From: Holophagales bacterium
GTDB taxonomy: Bacteria; Acidobacteriota; Thermoanaerobaculia; UBA5066
Direction of reading: 5' to 3'
NCBI GenBank assembly: GCA_016714815.1
Contig: JADKBZ010000011.1
Span: forward strand, 108,501-172,500
Length of the DNA stretch: 64,000 nt
This document shows, piece after piece, positions 17,248 through 25,600 of the stretch. The notes under the pieces were generated by a model. That model was not told the DNA's origin and did not search any database. It saw only the letters and a program-made list of their open reading frames with translations. Position 1 is the stretch's first letter. Every line of letters begins with the position of its first letter. The translations under genes and the position numbers were made by a program.

Positions 17248-17290
17248 GCACGCTCAAGAGGACGCGGAGCGTGCAGGTCAGACCCCTACC
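17248..17290 (+). repeat. REP-like hairpin followed by GGTCAGACCCC
   Basis: A perfect 8-bp inverted repeat (GCACGCTC 17248-17255, GAGCGTGC 17267-17274) is followed directly by AGGTCAGACCCCTACC. A hairpin next to a GGTC-type tag is the general layout of REP sequences mobilised by RAYT/IS200-like transposases (family knowledge). No transposase gene lies in the window, so this would be a non-autonomous copy. The assignment is tentative. Confidence 0.35.
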
Positions 17291-17324
17291 TCCGACTTCG
17301 GGTTGCGGAAATCAGATGCTCGCC

Positions 17325-17539
17325 GGCCGCGGGCGGGGTGGGGCGTCCCACGAGCCGACCTTGAGCAAGGACGGGGACCCGTTCGCGTCCGGGCGCGCCG
17401 CGGTCGGATCAGGACCGCGCGCGTGTCCGACGAGCGGCGCGAGGAGTTCGCGCGGGCCCCGAACGCGGTGCGTCCGGGCGCGGTAACGGGTCGGCCGCGC
17501 GAACCGGAGGCCGTGGGATGCCCCACCCCGTCCGCGGCC
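17325..17539. repeat. Large GC-rich imperfect palindrome 2, related to palindrome 1
   Basis: The arms at 17325-17352 and 17512-17539 are inverted repeats of 28 bp with two mismatches. Inner segments also pair in part (GACCCGTT...CCGGGCGC). The arm contains CGGGCGGGG-T-GGGGCGTCCCACG, close to the arm of palindrome 1, so the two are members of one repeat family about 200 bp apart. No coding capacity or terminal target-site duplication is evident. Confidence 0.75.
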
Positions 17540-17580
17540 CCCAGCGGAATGAACGAGATGCCGACGCTCGTACGTCCCCC

Positions 17581-17618
17581 GTCTCCCCGTCTCCCCGTCT
17601 CTCCGTCTCTCCGTCTCC
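17581..17618. repeat. Tandem octamer GTCTCYCC, about 4.75 copies
   Basis: Two copies of GTCTCCCC and two of GTCTCTCC are followed by a partial copy, with CT-rich sequence on both sides. It is a strand-asymmetric pyrimidine tract in the non-coding block and could vary in copy number by slippage. Confidence 0.8.
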
Positions 17619-17661
17619 ACGGTTCCCCGGTCCCTCGGCTCCCGGCTCCCCGGGCCCGGAG

Positions 17662-18690
17662 TCAGCCGAGAACGTCTTCGACCGGGATCCCGTTCATGCA
17701 GGCGTGGTCGAGGGGACAGCGGGTGAAGCGGCAGGGGGCGCAGAGGACGCGCCGGCGCACGATGCGGAGGCGGACGGGGCGGCCGTCCGGGCGGGGGCCG
17801 TCCCAGGGGCGCGTGGCGTCCGGATTGGTCGGGCCGAAGACGACGGTCGTGGGGGTGCCTGCGGCGTTGGCCAGGTGTGCGAGCCCCGAGTCGTTTCCGA
17901 CGAAGAGCTCCGCCAGGGCGACGATCCCGAGAACTTCGGGGAGGGAGGTCTTTCCGGCGAGGTCGAAGATGCGGGCGCCCGAAGCCAGGGACGCGACGCG
18001 GGCGTTCATCGGCGCCTCGCTGGCGCTTCCGAGAAGGACGATGGGGAGATCTCTCGCTGCCGTGAGAAGGGCGAAGAGCTCGGCGAAACGTGCTTCCGGC
18101 CAGCGCTTGGCCTCGTGAGCGAAGGACGCGACGTGGGCCGCCACGAAGGGGCCATCGGGGACTCCCGCTTCCTTCAGTTTGGCGCGCGCCGAGCGGCGGA
18201 GACCATCGGAGACGTCCCAGGTCGCGTCGGGAACGTCAGGGAGGGGGACGCCCGTCGCAGCGACGAGGGCGAGGTGGCGGTAGACCTCGTGCTCTCCCGG
18301 CGGCCTCGAGAACGGAACGGGGTGCGTGAGGAAAGGGGAGCGCAGCTCTCCCCGGTAACCCCACCGCTCCGGAATCCCGGAACGGTAGGCGGTGAGCGCC
18401 GTACCGAAGCTCCGGGGGAGGAGGATCGCGCGGTCGAAGGCCTTCCCGCGCAGCTCGGAGGCGAGAGCAGCGCGGCCGGCCTTGCCGGCGTGCCGCCCTT
18501 TCGGCTCTTCGACGAGGACTTCGTCGACCTCGGGGAGCAGCCGGTAGAGCGCCGCGACCCACGGTCGGGCCAGAACCGAGATCCGGTCCTTCGGGTGATG
18601 GGCCCTCACGGCACGAAGGGCGGGAAGCGAAATGACGACGTCCCCGACCCAGTTCGTGGCACGCAGGAGGATCTTCACCCGGTCCAGCAT
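17662..18690 (-). CDS. Glycosyltransferase family 9, heptosyltransferase II-like
   Basis: The 342-residue protein begins VKILLRATNWVGDVVISLPALRAVR, typical of WaaF-type heptosyltransferases. The C-terminal nucleotide-sugar half has FVGNDSGLAHLANAAGTPTTVVFGPTNP. GT9 enzymes transfer heptose from ADP-heptose to the inner core of lipopolysaccharide on the cytoplasmic face of the inner membrane. A Cys-rich tail (CAPCRFTRCPLDHACM) ends the protein, as in many members. The start codon is 9 nt from the divergent GT2 gene at 18700. A much longer open frame upstream is antisense noise over the GT2 gene. The exact acceptor is unknown. Confidence 0.88.
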   Translation of the reverse strand: MLDRVKILLRATNWVGDVVISLPALRAVRAHHPKDRISVLARPWVAALYRLLPEVDEVLVEEPKGRHAGKAGRAALASELRGKAFDRAILLPRSFGTALTAYRSGIPERWGYRGELRSPFLTHPVPFSRPPGEHEVYRHLALVAATGVPLPDVPDATWDVSDGLRRSARAKLKEAGVPDGPFVAAHVASFAHEAKRWPEARFAELFALLTAARDLPIVLLGSASEAPMNARVASLASGARIFDLAGKTSLPEVLGIVALAELFVGNDSGLAHLANAAGTPTTVVFGPTNPDATRPWDGPRPDGRPVRLRIVRRRVLCAPCRFTRCPLDHACMNGIPVEDVLG

Positions 18691-18699
18691 AATCGACGG

Positions 18700-19473
18700 A
18701 TGCGCCCTGCCGTTTCCGTCGTCTTCATGGTGAAGGACGAGATCGATCGGCTGGGCCCCTCCCTCGCCTCGGTCCGCTGGGCCGACGAGGTTCTCGTTGT
18801 CGACACCGGCTCGCAGGACGGGACGGCACAGCTCGCCCGCGAGGCGGGGGCGCGTGTCGAGGTCATCCCGTGGGAAGGGTACGTCGCCTCGCGCAACCGC
18901 GCCCTCGCGCTCGCCACGCACGACTGGGTCCTCGTTCTCGACGCCGACGAGCGGGTGTCGCCGGGCCTGGCGGAGGAGGTTCGGCAGGCCGTCGGGACGC
19001 CGGATGGCGTGGCCGCCTTCCGGATGCCACGCCTCTCGCACGTCGGCGGGCAGCCGGTCCGGCACGGCGTCTGGGCGCCCGACCGCAAGCTCCGCCTCGG
19101 GCTTCGTTCCCGGGGCCTCTCGGCCGCGGGCGGGCGCGTTCACGAGTGGATCGAGGTCGACGGCGAGGTCCGGGACCTCGTCCAGCCGATCCTCCACTTT
19201 CCCTACCGCGACGTCTCCGACGCGGTCCGCAAGAACACGCTCTACGCGAAGCTCTCCGCCCTCGACCGCTTCGATCGGGGCGGCAGAGGGGGAGTCTTCC
19301 CGATCCTCTTTCGGCCGCCGCTGGAGTTCCTCAGGAGCTGGATCCTGAAGAGAGGCTTCCTCGACGGGCGTGCCGGGGTCGGGGTCGCCCTGCTCCACGC
19401 CTGGTACTACCTGCTGCGGGCCGCGTTCCTCGTGGAGGAGGCGGAGCGGCAGAAGCAGCGGCGCGGCGCCTGA
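18700..19473 (+). CDS. Glycosyltransferase family 2, LPS-core type (WaaE/KdtX-like)
   Basis: The 257-residue protein has a GT-A fold: SVVFMVKDE at the start, VVDTGSQDGT near residue 34, and the metal-binding DAD at 81-83 within LVLDADERV. The protein as a whole resembles lipopolysaccharide core glycosyltransferases of the WaaE group. It is paired head-to-head with a GT9 gene, so both probably act on the lipid A core. CATAAT (18688-18693) overlaps the GT9 start codon and ends 6 nt before this ATG, so the two starts share their control DNA. The gene converges with the esterase gene, with only 3 nt between stops. Confidence 0.87.
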   Translation: MRPAVSVVFMVKDEIDRLGPSLASVRWADEVLVVDTGSQDGTAQLAREAGARVEVIPWEGYVASRNRALALATHDWVLVLDADERVSPGLAEEVRQAVGTPDGVAAFRMPRLSHVGGQPVRHGVWAPDRKLRLGLRSRGLSAAGGRVHEWIEVDGEVRDLVQPILHFPYRDVSDAVRKNTLYAKLSALDRFDRGGRGGVFPILFRPPLEFLRSWILKRGFLDGRAGVGVALLHAWYYLLRAAFLVEEAERQKQRRGA

Positions 19474-19476
19474 TCC

Positions 19477-22182
19477 TCAGGGGATAGTCGGGAGCGGGGC
19501 GAGCCCCGCCGGGTCGTTCGAGGCGTTGTCGATGCGCGCCACCGACGCGACGATCGTGCCGGTCTCGGGCCGGACGAGGAGCGTCGCTCCCCGGACCGGC
19601 CCGCCCGGAAAGAGCACCGGGAAGGAGTCGAGCTGGACGACGCGCCCGGCTCCGACGTCCACGACGAGCTCTCCCCGGAGGCCGTCCGCCGCGAAGAGGA
19701 CGAGCCGGACCCGGGAGGCCGCACCAGTGGCGACGAGGACGAGGTTCGACCGCGCGGCGGGCGACTCTTCGACGCCGGCGAAGGCGACGGGATGTCCCGG
19801 CACGGCCTCGGAGCCGCGGGGGACGCAGGCGAGGTCCTGCGAGGAGGAGCCGGTCGGCGGTTCGCTCCGCGTGACGGCGAGCGGCAGGAGCGCGCCGGTG
19901 GAGGCGAGGAGAAGCGCCCCGGCCCCGGGCGCCTTCGAGGGGAAGAGCTCCGCGAGGAGGTCGGCGACGACGCGGACCTGGCCGGCTCCGAGCGCGAGCC
20001 GGGCGCTCACGGGTGGGCTGCCGTCGCGCGGGAGGAGCGTCGCGTCGAGGCTCGAATCCCCGGGAGAAAAGAGGAAGAGGTCGCTCCGGAAGAAGGCGCC
20101 GCCCCGTCCCGGGGCCGAGGCGACCGCCGGAACGGTCCACTCGGAGGAGGCGGCTTCGAGCGCGAGGGCCGGGACGCGCCACGGGTCGTTCGTGGGGCCG
20201 TTGGAGACGGCAGTGCCGTAGACCTGGACCCGGCCGGAGAGGACGCGGATCCGGACGGTGGCGCCGGCTTCCTCGGCGGAGAGGAGGTCGTCGAGCTGGG
20301 CTCGGCGAAGGGGGGCGAGGTCGACGCGAAGCGGGCGGCGGACGGAGCCCGAACGGTCGGCGACCGTCACCTCGACCGCGGTGGCTTCGAACGGCGCGAA
20401 AAGCGAGAGGTTGAAACGCTCGGCACGCGGGTCCCGCGGTCCGAAGAGGAGCGCGGAGGCACCGCTCGCCAGCGAGCTCGCGCCCGCGGCGAGGACCGGG
20501 AACGAAAGCCCGTAGGTGCCGAGGGCGGTCGTGTTGAAAACGCGGACCGAGGCCGCGATGGCCCCGGAGTCGCCGGAGACGACCCGGAGGCGGAGCGGCG
20601 AGGCGACCGTTCCGGCCGGAGAGGTGGCGAGGAGATCCTCCGTGGTGAGCTCGCGACTCGAGCGGGCCGGGACCGCGAGGAGAAAGGGCGTGGAGAGGCC
20701 GTCGAGGAGCAGCGCCTCGAGAGCGAGGGGAACGTCCGCGAGGTTCCCGACGGTGAGGGCCGTCTCGTATCGCGCTCCGTTCGCCCCTGCCGCGCGGACG
20801 AGCGCCGGGACGAGGAGGTCTCCCTCGGCGACCGGCCCGGCCGGCACGGGTGAAACGACGAGGAGGGAGCCGGAGGGCCGCGGCACGAGGGCCGTCAGGA
20901 GCGCCCCCTCCGCCGTCCGCTCGAGGGCCACCGGAGCCCCGTCGAGCGTCGCGTCGAGAGCCGGGGCGAACGGCCCGGCGAGCGCGAGGTCGAGCCGCCC
21001 GCCGCCAGCGAGGTGGAGGGAGAGGGGCCGCGCGGCGTCGAGGCCGGCGGCGGGGAGGTCGAGCCGGATCCGGACCGCCCCCTCGAAGGCGAGGTCGACG
21101 AGGCGGGCGGCGGCGTCCGCGCGGGCGTCGAGAAAGGCGCGCGTGCCGTCGGGAGGCGAGGTCCGGGCGAGGCGCGCCCAGTGGAACGTCCTCTCCTTGG
21201 AACCGAAGGAGACTCCGACGACGCGCTCGGGACGCGCGGGGCGGACCTTGCCGAGGGCCGCGTCGAAGAGGCCGGCGGGCGGGAGGAGGCGAAGCTGGTC
21301 GTGCCCGACGTCGGTGGGAAACCACGTCGAGAACGCGTAGCCGGCGGGGTCGTCCGCGTGGAGCTCGGAAAGAGTCGGACGGGGCCCGCGCGCGTCGGTG
21401 AAGCCAGGGGTCACGCTGACGTGGTGCCCGTTGCGGTACGGGAAGAAGCCGGGGGAGTCGGGAACGTTGTCGTCCGCCTGCCCGTGGAGGACGGCGACGA
21501 AGAGATTCCTCGCGTTCGGGAGGAGAAAGCGGGGCGAGAGCTCGAACCAGCGCGCGGGGACCTCGCCGCCGGCGGAGGGGGCGCCCCCGGCGGCCGACAG
21601 GTAGTCGGGAAAGGTGGGGGACCAGAGCTGCCCCTGGAAGGCGTCCGTCGGGCCGGCGGCGTCGACGAGCGCGGCGAAGAGGGTCGGGTTGAGCAGCCCG
21701 ATGCCGAGCGCCCCGCGCCCCCCCTGCGAGAAGCCGGCGAGGGTGACGCGGTCGGGGTCGATCGGCGCCCACGTCCGGGCGCTCTCGAGGCACGCCAGGA
21801 CATCCGTCTCGTCCGGGACTCCGTTGGCGCCGTCGACGTAATACGTCGAGGGAATGCCGCCGCTGGCCGGAACGCGGCGTCCCTCCCAGAAGACGAGCAC
21901 GGCCCCGCGGGCGTCGGCCTCGGCGTAGTACTCGTTCCGCTCGAACTGCTGCTTCGTCCCGCCGCGCCCGTGAAGGAGGAGGATCGCCGGGAGGAGGCTC
22001 GTCCCGTCCCACGTCGCGGGGATGCGCAGGTCGTAGTTGCGCTCGACGCCGTCGGCCGGCGAACGGTAGGAGAGCGGGACGAGGCCGCCGGGCGGGAGCG
22101 GGTAGGCGGCCGCGGAGGAGGCGGCGAGGAGGAGCGCGGCCAGGAGGGCCGCGACGGGGAGGGGCCTCATCGAGGCGCTCAT
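19477..22182 (-). CDS. Secreted PHB-depolymerase/feruloyl-esterase-like hydrolase with long C-terminal beta region
   Basis: The 901-residue protein starts at ATG 22182, which overlaps the yjbQ stop as ATGA. A signal peptide covers residues ~1-26. An alpha/beta hydrolase domain spans about 35-330 with LLLHGRGG (oxyanion region, 68-75), the nucleophile elbow GFSQG (150-154, Ser152) and a later HGQADDNVP segment that may supply the acid. This matches LpqC/esterase-PHB-type hydrolases. The remaining ~550 residues are Ala/Leu/Val-rich with probable beta-sandwich repeats and no motif I recognise; they may bind polymer or cell wall. ATG 22170 is an alternative start. Confidence 0.8.
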   Translation of the reverse strand: MSASMRPLPVAALLAALLLAASSAAAYPLPPGGLVPLSYRSPADGVERNYDLRIPATWDGTSLLPAILLLHGRGGTKQQFERNEYYAEADARGAVLVFWEGRRVPASGGIPSTYYVDGANGVPDETDVLACLESARTWAPIDPDRVTLAGFSQGGRGALGIGLLNPTLFAALVDAAGPTDAFQGQLWSPTFPDYLSAAGGAPSAGGEVPARWFELSPRFLLPNARNLFVAVLHGQADDNVPDSPGFFPYRNGHHVSVTPGFTDARGPRPTLSELHADDPAGYAFSTWFPTDVGHDQLRLLPPAGLFDAALGKVRPARPERVVGVSFGSKERTFHWARLARTSPPDGTRAFLDARADAAARLVDLAFEGAVRIRLDLPAAGLDAARPLSLHLAGGGRLDLALAGPFAPALDATLDGAPVALERTAEGALLTALVPRPSGSLLVVSPVPAGPVAEGDLLVPALVRAAGANGARYETALTVGNLADVPLALEALLLDGLSTPFLLAVPARSSRELTTEDLLATSPAGTVASPLRLRVVSGDSGAIAASVRVFNTTALGTYGLSFPVLAAGASSLASGASALLFGPRDPRAERFNLSLFAPFEATAVEVTVADRSGSVRRPLRVDLAPLRRAQLDDLLSAEEAGATVRIRVLSGRVQVYGTAVSNGPTNDPWRVPALALEAASSEWTVPAVASAPGRGGAFFRSDLFLFSPGDSSLDATLLPRDGSPPVSARLALGAGQVRVVADLLAELFPSKAPGAGALLLASTGALLPLAVTRSEPPTGSSSQDLACVPRGSEAVPGHPVAFAGVEESPAARSNLVLVATGAASRVRLVLFAADGLRGELVVDVGAGRVVQLDSFPVLFPGGPVRGATLLVRPETGTIVASVARIDNASNDPAGLAPLPTIP

Positions 22183-22595
22183 TCCCCGAAGACGTGGACG
22201 ACGAGCGAGCGCCGGTGCGGCGCGGTCCGGTGCTCGGCGAGGTAGATCCCCTGCCACGTACCGAGGGCGAGGCGGCCGCCGGAGACCGGGATCGTCTCGC
22301 TGGAGCGGGTCACCGCGCCCCGCAGGTGGGCTGCCATGTCGTCGTCCCCCTCGGTGTCGTGGGAATAGCGGGGGTCGCCGTCGGGCGCGAGGCGGGCGAA
22401 GAAGGCGAGGAGGTCGGCGCGCGCCGACGGGTCGGCATTTTCCTGGAGGAGGAGGCTCGCCGACGTGTGGGGGCAGAAGACGACGCAGAGGCCGGTCGTC
22501 ACGCCGCTGCGCTCCACGACCGCCGAGACGGAAGCGGTGATCTCGTGGAGTCCCCGCCCCGGCATCCTCACTTCGAGTCGCTCCTGCCGTTGCAT
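22179..22595 (-). CDS. YjbQ family protein (UPF0047)
   Basis: The 138-residue protein has the family hallmarks FCPHTSASLLLQENADP and a conserved GDDDMAAHLRGAV segment, then GTWQGIYLAEHR. Several E. coli-type members have thiamine-phosphate-synthase-like activity in vivo, but the physiological role of the family is unclear. TAGAGT ends 8 nt before the ATG on the minus strand, consistent with a leaderless start. The stop overlaps the start of the esterase gene (ATGA), so the two are co-transcribed although a functional link is not obvious. Confidence 0.92.
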   Translation of the reverse strand: MQRQERLEVRMPGRGLHEITASVSAVVERSGVTTGLCVVFCPHTSASLLLQENADPSARADLLAFFARLAPDGDPRYSHDTEGDDDMAAHLRGAVTRSSETIPVSGGRLALGTWQGIYLAEHRTAPHRRSLVVHVFGE

Positions 22596-22606
22596 CGACG
22601 GCGACT

Positions 22607-25600
22607 CTACGCCTGCCCGGCGGCGTCCTGGGTGTCGGCCGTCAAGTCCCGGACGAGGCCGCCGAGGCGCCGGTCGAGGCGAAAGCCCGGAAGAGGGACG
22701 TTGCGGAAGGCGAAGTGGGCGAGCAGCGCCTTGACGCCGAGCGCGGCGAGGCGCGTGCAGAGGTCGTCCAGGAGAGCGGCGGAGAGGCCCCGGCCGCGAT
22801 GGCTCGGCGCGACGACGAGGCCGTCGAGCTGGGCCGTCTCGCCGCCGAGGAGGGAATACGAAACGCCGCCGGCGATCCGCTCGGCGTGGTCGAGGATGAC
22901 GAGGTAACGCCGGTCGGCCGAGAAGGCGCGCGGGAGCCCGGCGCGGACGAAGAGGCGATAGAGGCGCCCGACCTCCGCGGCGTCGACGGGGTCGCGGACG
23001 GTCCAGGCGCCGTCCATCCGGTCGACGAGCTCCGTGGCGAGGACGACGTGCTTGACCGCGTCGCCGACGACGGTCACCTCGACGGGCCGGCTCGTCCGTG
23101 CGGCCGGGAAGACGAGCCGCGCGAAAGCGTGCCTCTCATCGTCGGTCTTCAGCGCGGAGTGGAGACCCTCCAGCTCGACGAGGTGGGAGGGGCGGGCGCC
23201 GGAACGGGCGCGCAGGGCGGCGAGGAGCGCGTCGAACGCCTGCAGGACCTCCGGGCCGGAGCGGGAGAAGACCGTCCGGCGGAAGAGGCGGTAGCGCGCC
23301 TCCTCTCCGAGCGTGTCGACGCGGTAGATCCTGAGGAAGGCCTCGGCGGTCTTCTCCCGGTCGGCCAGCGGGGCGCCCGGACGCTCCTCTTCCCACGCCT
23401 CGAAGCGGGCGATGGCGGTCTCGAGGGCGAGGGGAACCCTCTCGCCCGGAGCCGCGGCGAGGGACGCGTCGATCGCGCCGAAAAGCGCGCCGAGGGCCCC
23501 CGTGGCCGGCTCGACGGCGACCTCTCGCAGCTCCCGGAGAAAGGCGCGCGCCCCGGCCTCGCCGAGAGCCTCGAACGCGGCGTCGACGATCCAGGCGGGA
23601 TCGAGGACCGATTCGAGGCGCGGCGCGAGGGCGGTCGTCTCGCGAAAGACGTTCCGGAGCATCGGCTCCACGAGGTCGAGCGGTCCCGAGTACGGCCTCG
23701 AGCCGGAGATCGACAGGAGGCACGTCCCCTCGCGGTAGTCCTCGGCAGGCACCGCGACGTTCGACGGCGCGACGGCGCCGGGGACGAGAGCGCGGCCGCT
23801 TCGCTCCCAGGCGGTGAAGAAGGCGGCGAGGGCGCGGACGACGAGGCTCTTGACGGAGTGCCCCTGGCCGGGGCGGGCGCGCCCGGGGACGGCGGCGTCG
23901 CGGAGCCGCTCGGCGAGCGTCAGCTCGTCGACCCAGGCGAGCGAAAGGGCGCCGAGGTCGGGCCGCCAGGAGCCGACCCGAGCCACGACGGGCGGGCCCC
24001 AGGGGTGGCCGGCGAGCGCGATCATCCGGAGGGTCGTCGCGCGGACCGCCTCCGAGTCGAGGTCGCTGCGCACCGTCAGGAGGAGGTCGTGGTGCGCTCC
24101 CGCCGCCGTCCGGACCGAGAGGCGGTAGAGGCGGTGGCGGTGGAGCGCGAGGACGGGCGTCACCCAGATCCCCTCGTCGGGGATGTCGGCGAGGTCGGGA
24201 GGGTCGGTCTCGAAGGCGAGCTCGATCGACTCGCGCAGGAACGACGTGCCGAGGAGGAGCCCCTCGAGCGCGCGGATCTCCTCGTCGGGAAGGCCGTCGC
24301 GGAAGCAGAGCTTGCGCCGGCCCTCGGAGACGGGCGGGAGGAGGGCCGAGGCCGCGGCGGTCTCCTCGTGCCAGGCGCCGAGCCCGTCGAAGAGCGCGTC
24401 GGAGCGCCGGGCGAGCTCCGGGTCGTCCGCCTGGATCGCCCACGACGCCAGCTCGGCGCGGACGGCGGCGTGGTCTTCCGGGTGGTGCCGGGCGAACCTG
24501 GCGAGGAGCTCGAGGACGTCGCCGAGCGTCTTCTGCGTCACCGCGGGGAGCGGGCCCGTCATCGCCTCGCGGTAGGAGTGGAGGCGCCGGCGAAGGGCGG
24601 TGAGCCGTTCCTCGCCGAGGTCCGCGCGGCCGATCGCGGAGATGCTCTCTTCCGACAGGAACGGCAGGCCCGCGTGGAGGAACGCCGGGAGGATCGTCCC
24701 GGCGTCCACGAGCGGGTCGTCGAGGAGGAGAACTCGATACGCCTCGCAGCGGATCCGTGCGTCGGGGTGCCGCGAGAGGGCCTGGAGCCGGCGCCGGAGC
24801 AGCTCGGCCGTCCGCCGGTCTCCCTGCCGGAGGAGCGCCTCGGCGCGCGAGACTGCCTCGAGCGCCTCCTCGGACGGTCCGAAGAGCGCCGCGATCGAGA
24901 GGCGGTGGAGCGCCGCGAGCTGGGGGGTCGGGAGAGGCTCCGGCGGCGCGCCGGGGTCTCCCTCCGGCACCTCGTCGCGCGGCGGCAGGAGGACCTCCGC
25001 AGAGGAGGGAGGGAGAGGAGTCTCCCACCCGTCCTTCACCGGGAGGAGCGCCGCGAGCTCGGCGTTCCCGAGCCAGAGGAGCGGTTGCCGGGCGAAGAGC
25101 CCGAGGTCGACCCGCCCGCCGGCGCAGCGGTACACGAGGCTGCCGACGCGGAGCTCCTCTCCGCCGGGGCGCGCCGCGACGGTCACGCGCCGCCCGCGGC
25201 GCCGGTCGACGAGCTGCCCCCCCTCGAGGACGAGATCGCCTTCGAGGAGGCCGAGGTCCCGGAAGAGCCAGCGCGGGACGTCCACCTTCAGCCCGCCGCC
25301 CGCGAGGGTGACGACGCGGCTGCGGTAGAGCCCCTCGACGACGGACGAGAACGCCTTCTCGATCGCCTTGCGCCGGTAGGAGCCCTTCGGGGTCAGCTCT
25401 CCCGCCTCGAGCGAGAAGTCGCGCGGGAGGACGGCGAAATCGACGACCCGCTCGTACGTCGCCAGATCCCTGTTGGCCGCGGCGACGATCCGGCGCAGGT
25501 AGTCCCTCGCCGCTTCTCCCTGGGGGTCCCCGGCGAGGACGGGATCGTCGGGGTCGGGGACGACGAGGAGGACGTTGTCGTCCCGTCCGTCCCCCGCGAG

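Larger units (their letters stand above)
16792..17661. other. 870-bp non-coding block with large palindromes and low-complexity flanks
   Basis: No credible gene is present between kup and the heptosyltransferase-like gene: the open frames are overlapping artefacts of extreme GC content. The block holds two ~210-bp imperfect palindromes (16914-17127 and 17325-17539), a hairpin-plus-GGTCAGACC element between them, and GAGACCG/GTCTCYCC low-complexity flanks. The left flank (GGAGAGACC, GGGGAGACC) is roughly the reverse complement of the right flank. This suggests an accumulated insertion or repeat nest rather than regulatory DNA. Confidence 0.7.

Noticed and set aside
17130..17300. tRNA-like or other structured RNA gene in the non-coding block
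   Set aside because: No cloverleaf or T-loop could be built; only a short hairpin is present.
16792..17661. Several 70-270-residue open frames between kup and the glycosyltransferase
   Set aside because: They overlap on both strands, lack start signals and domains, and lie in palindromic low-complexity DNA.
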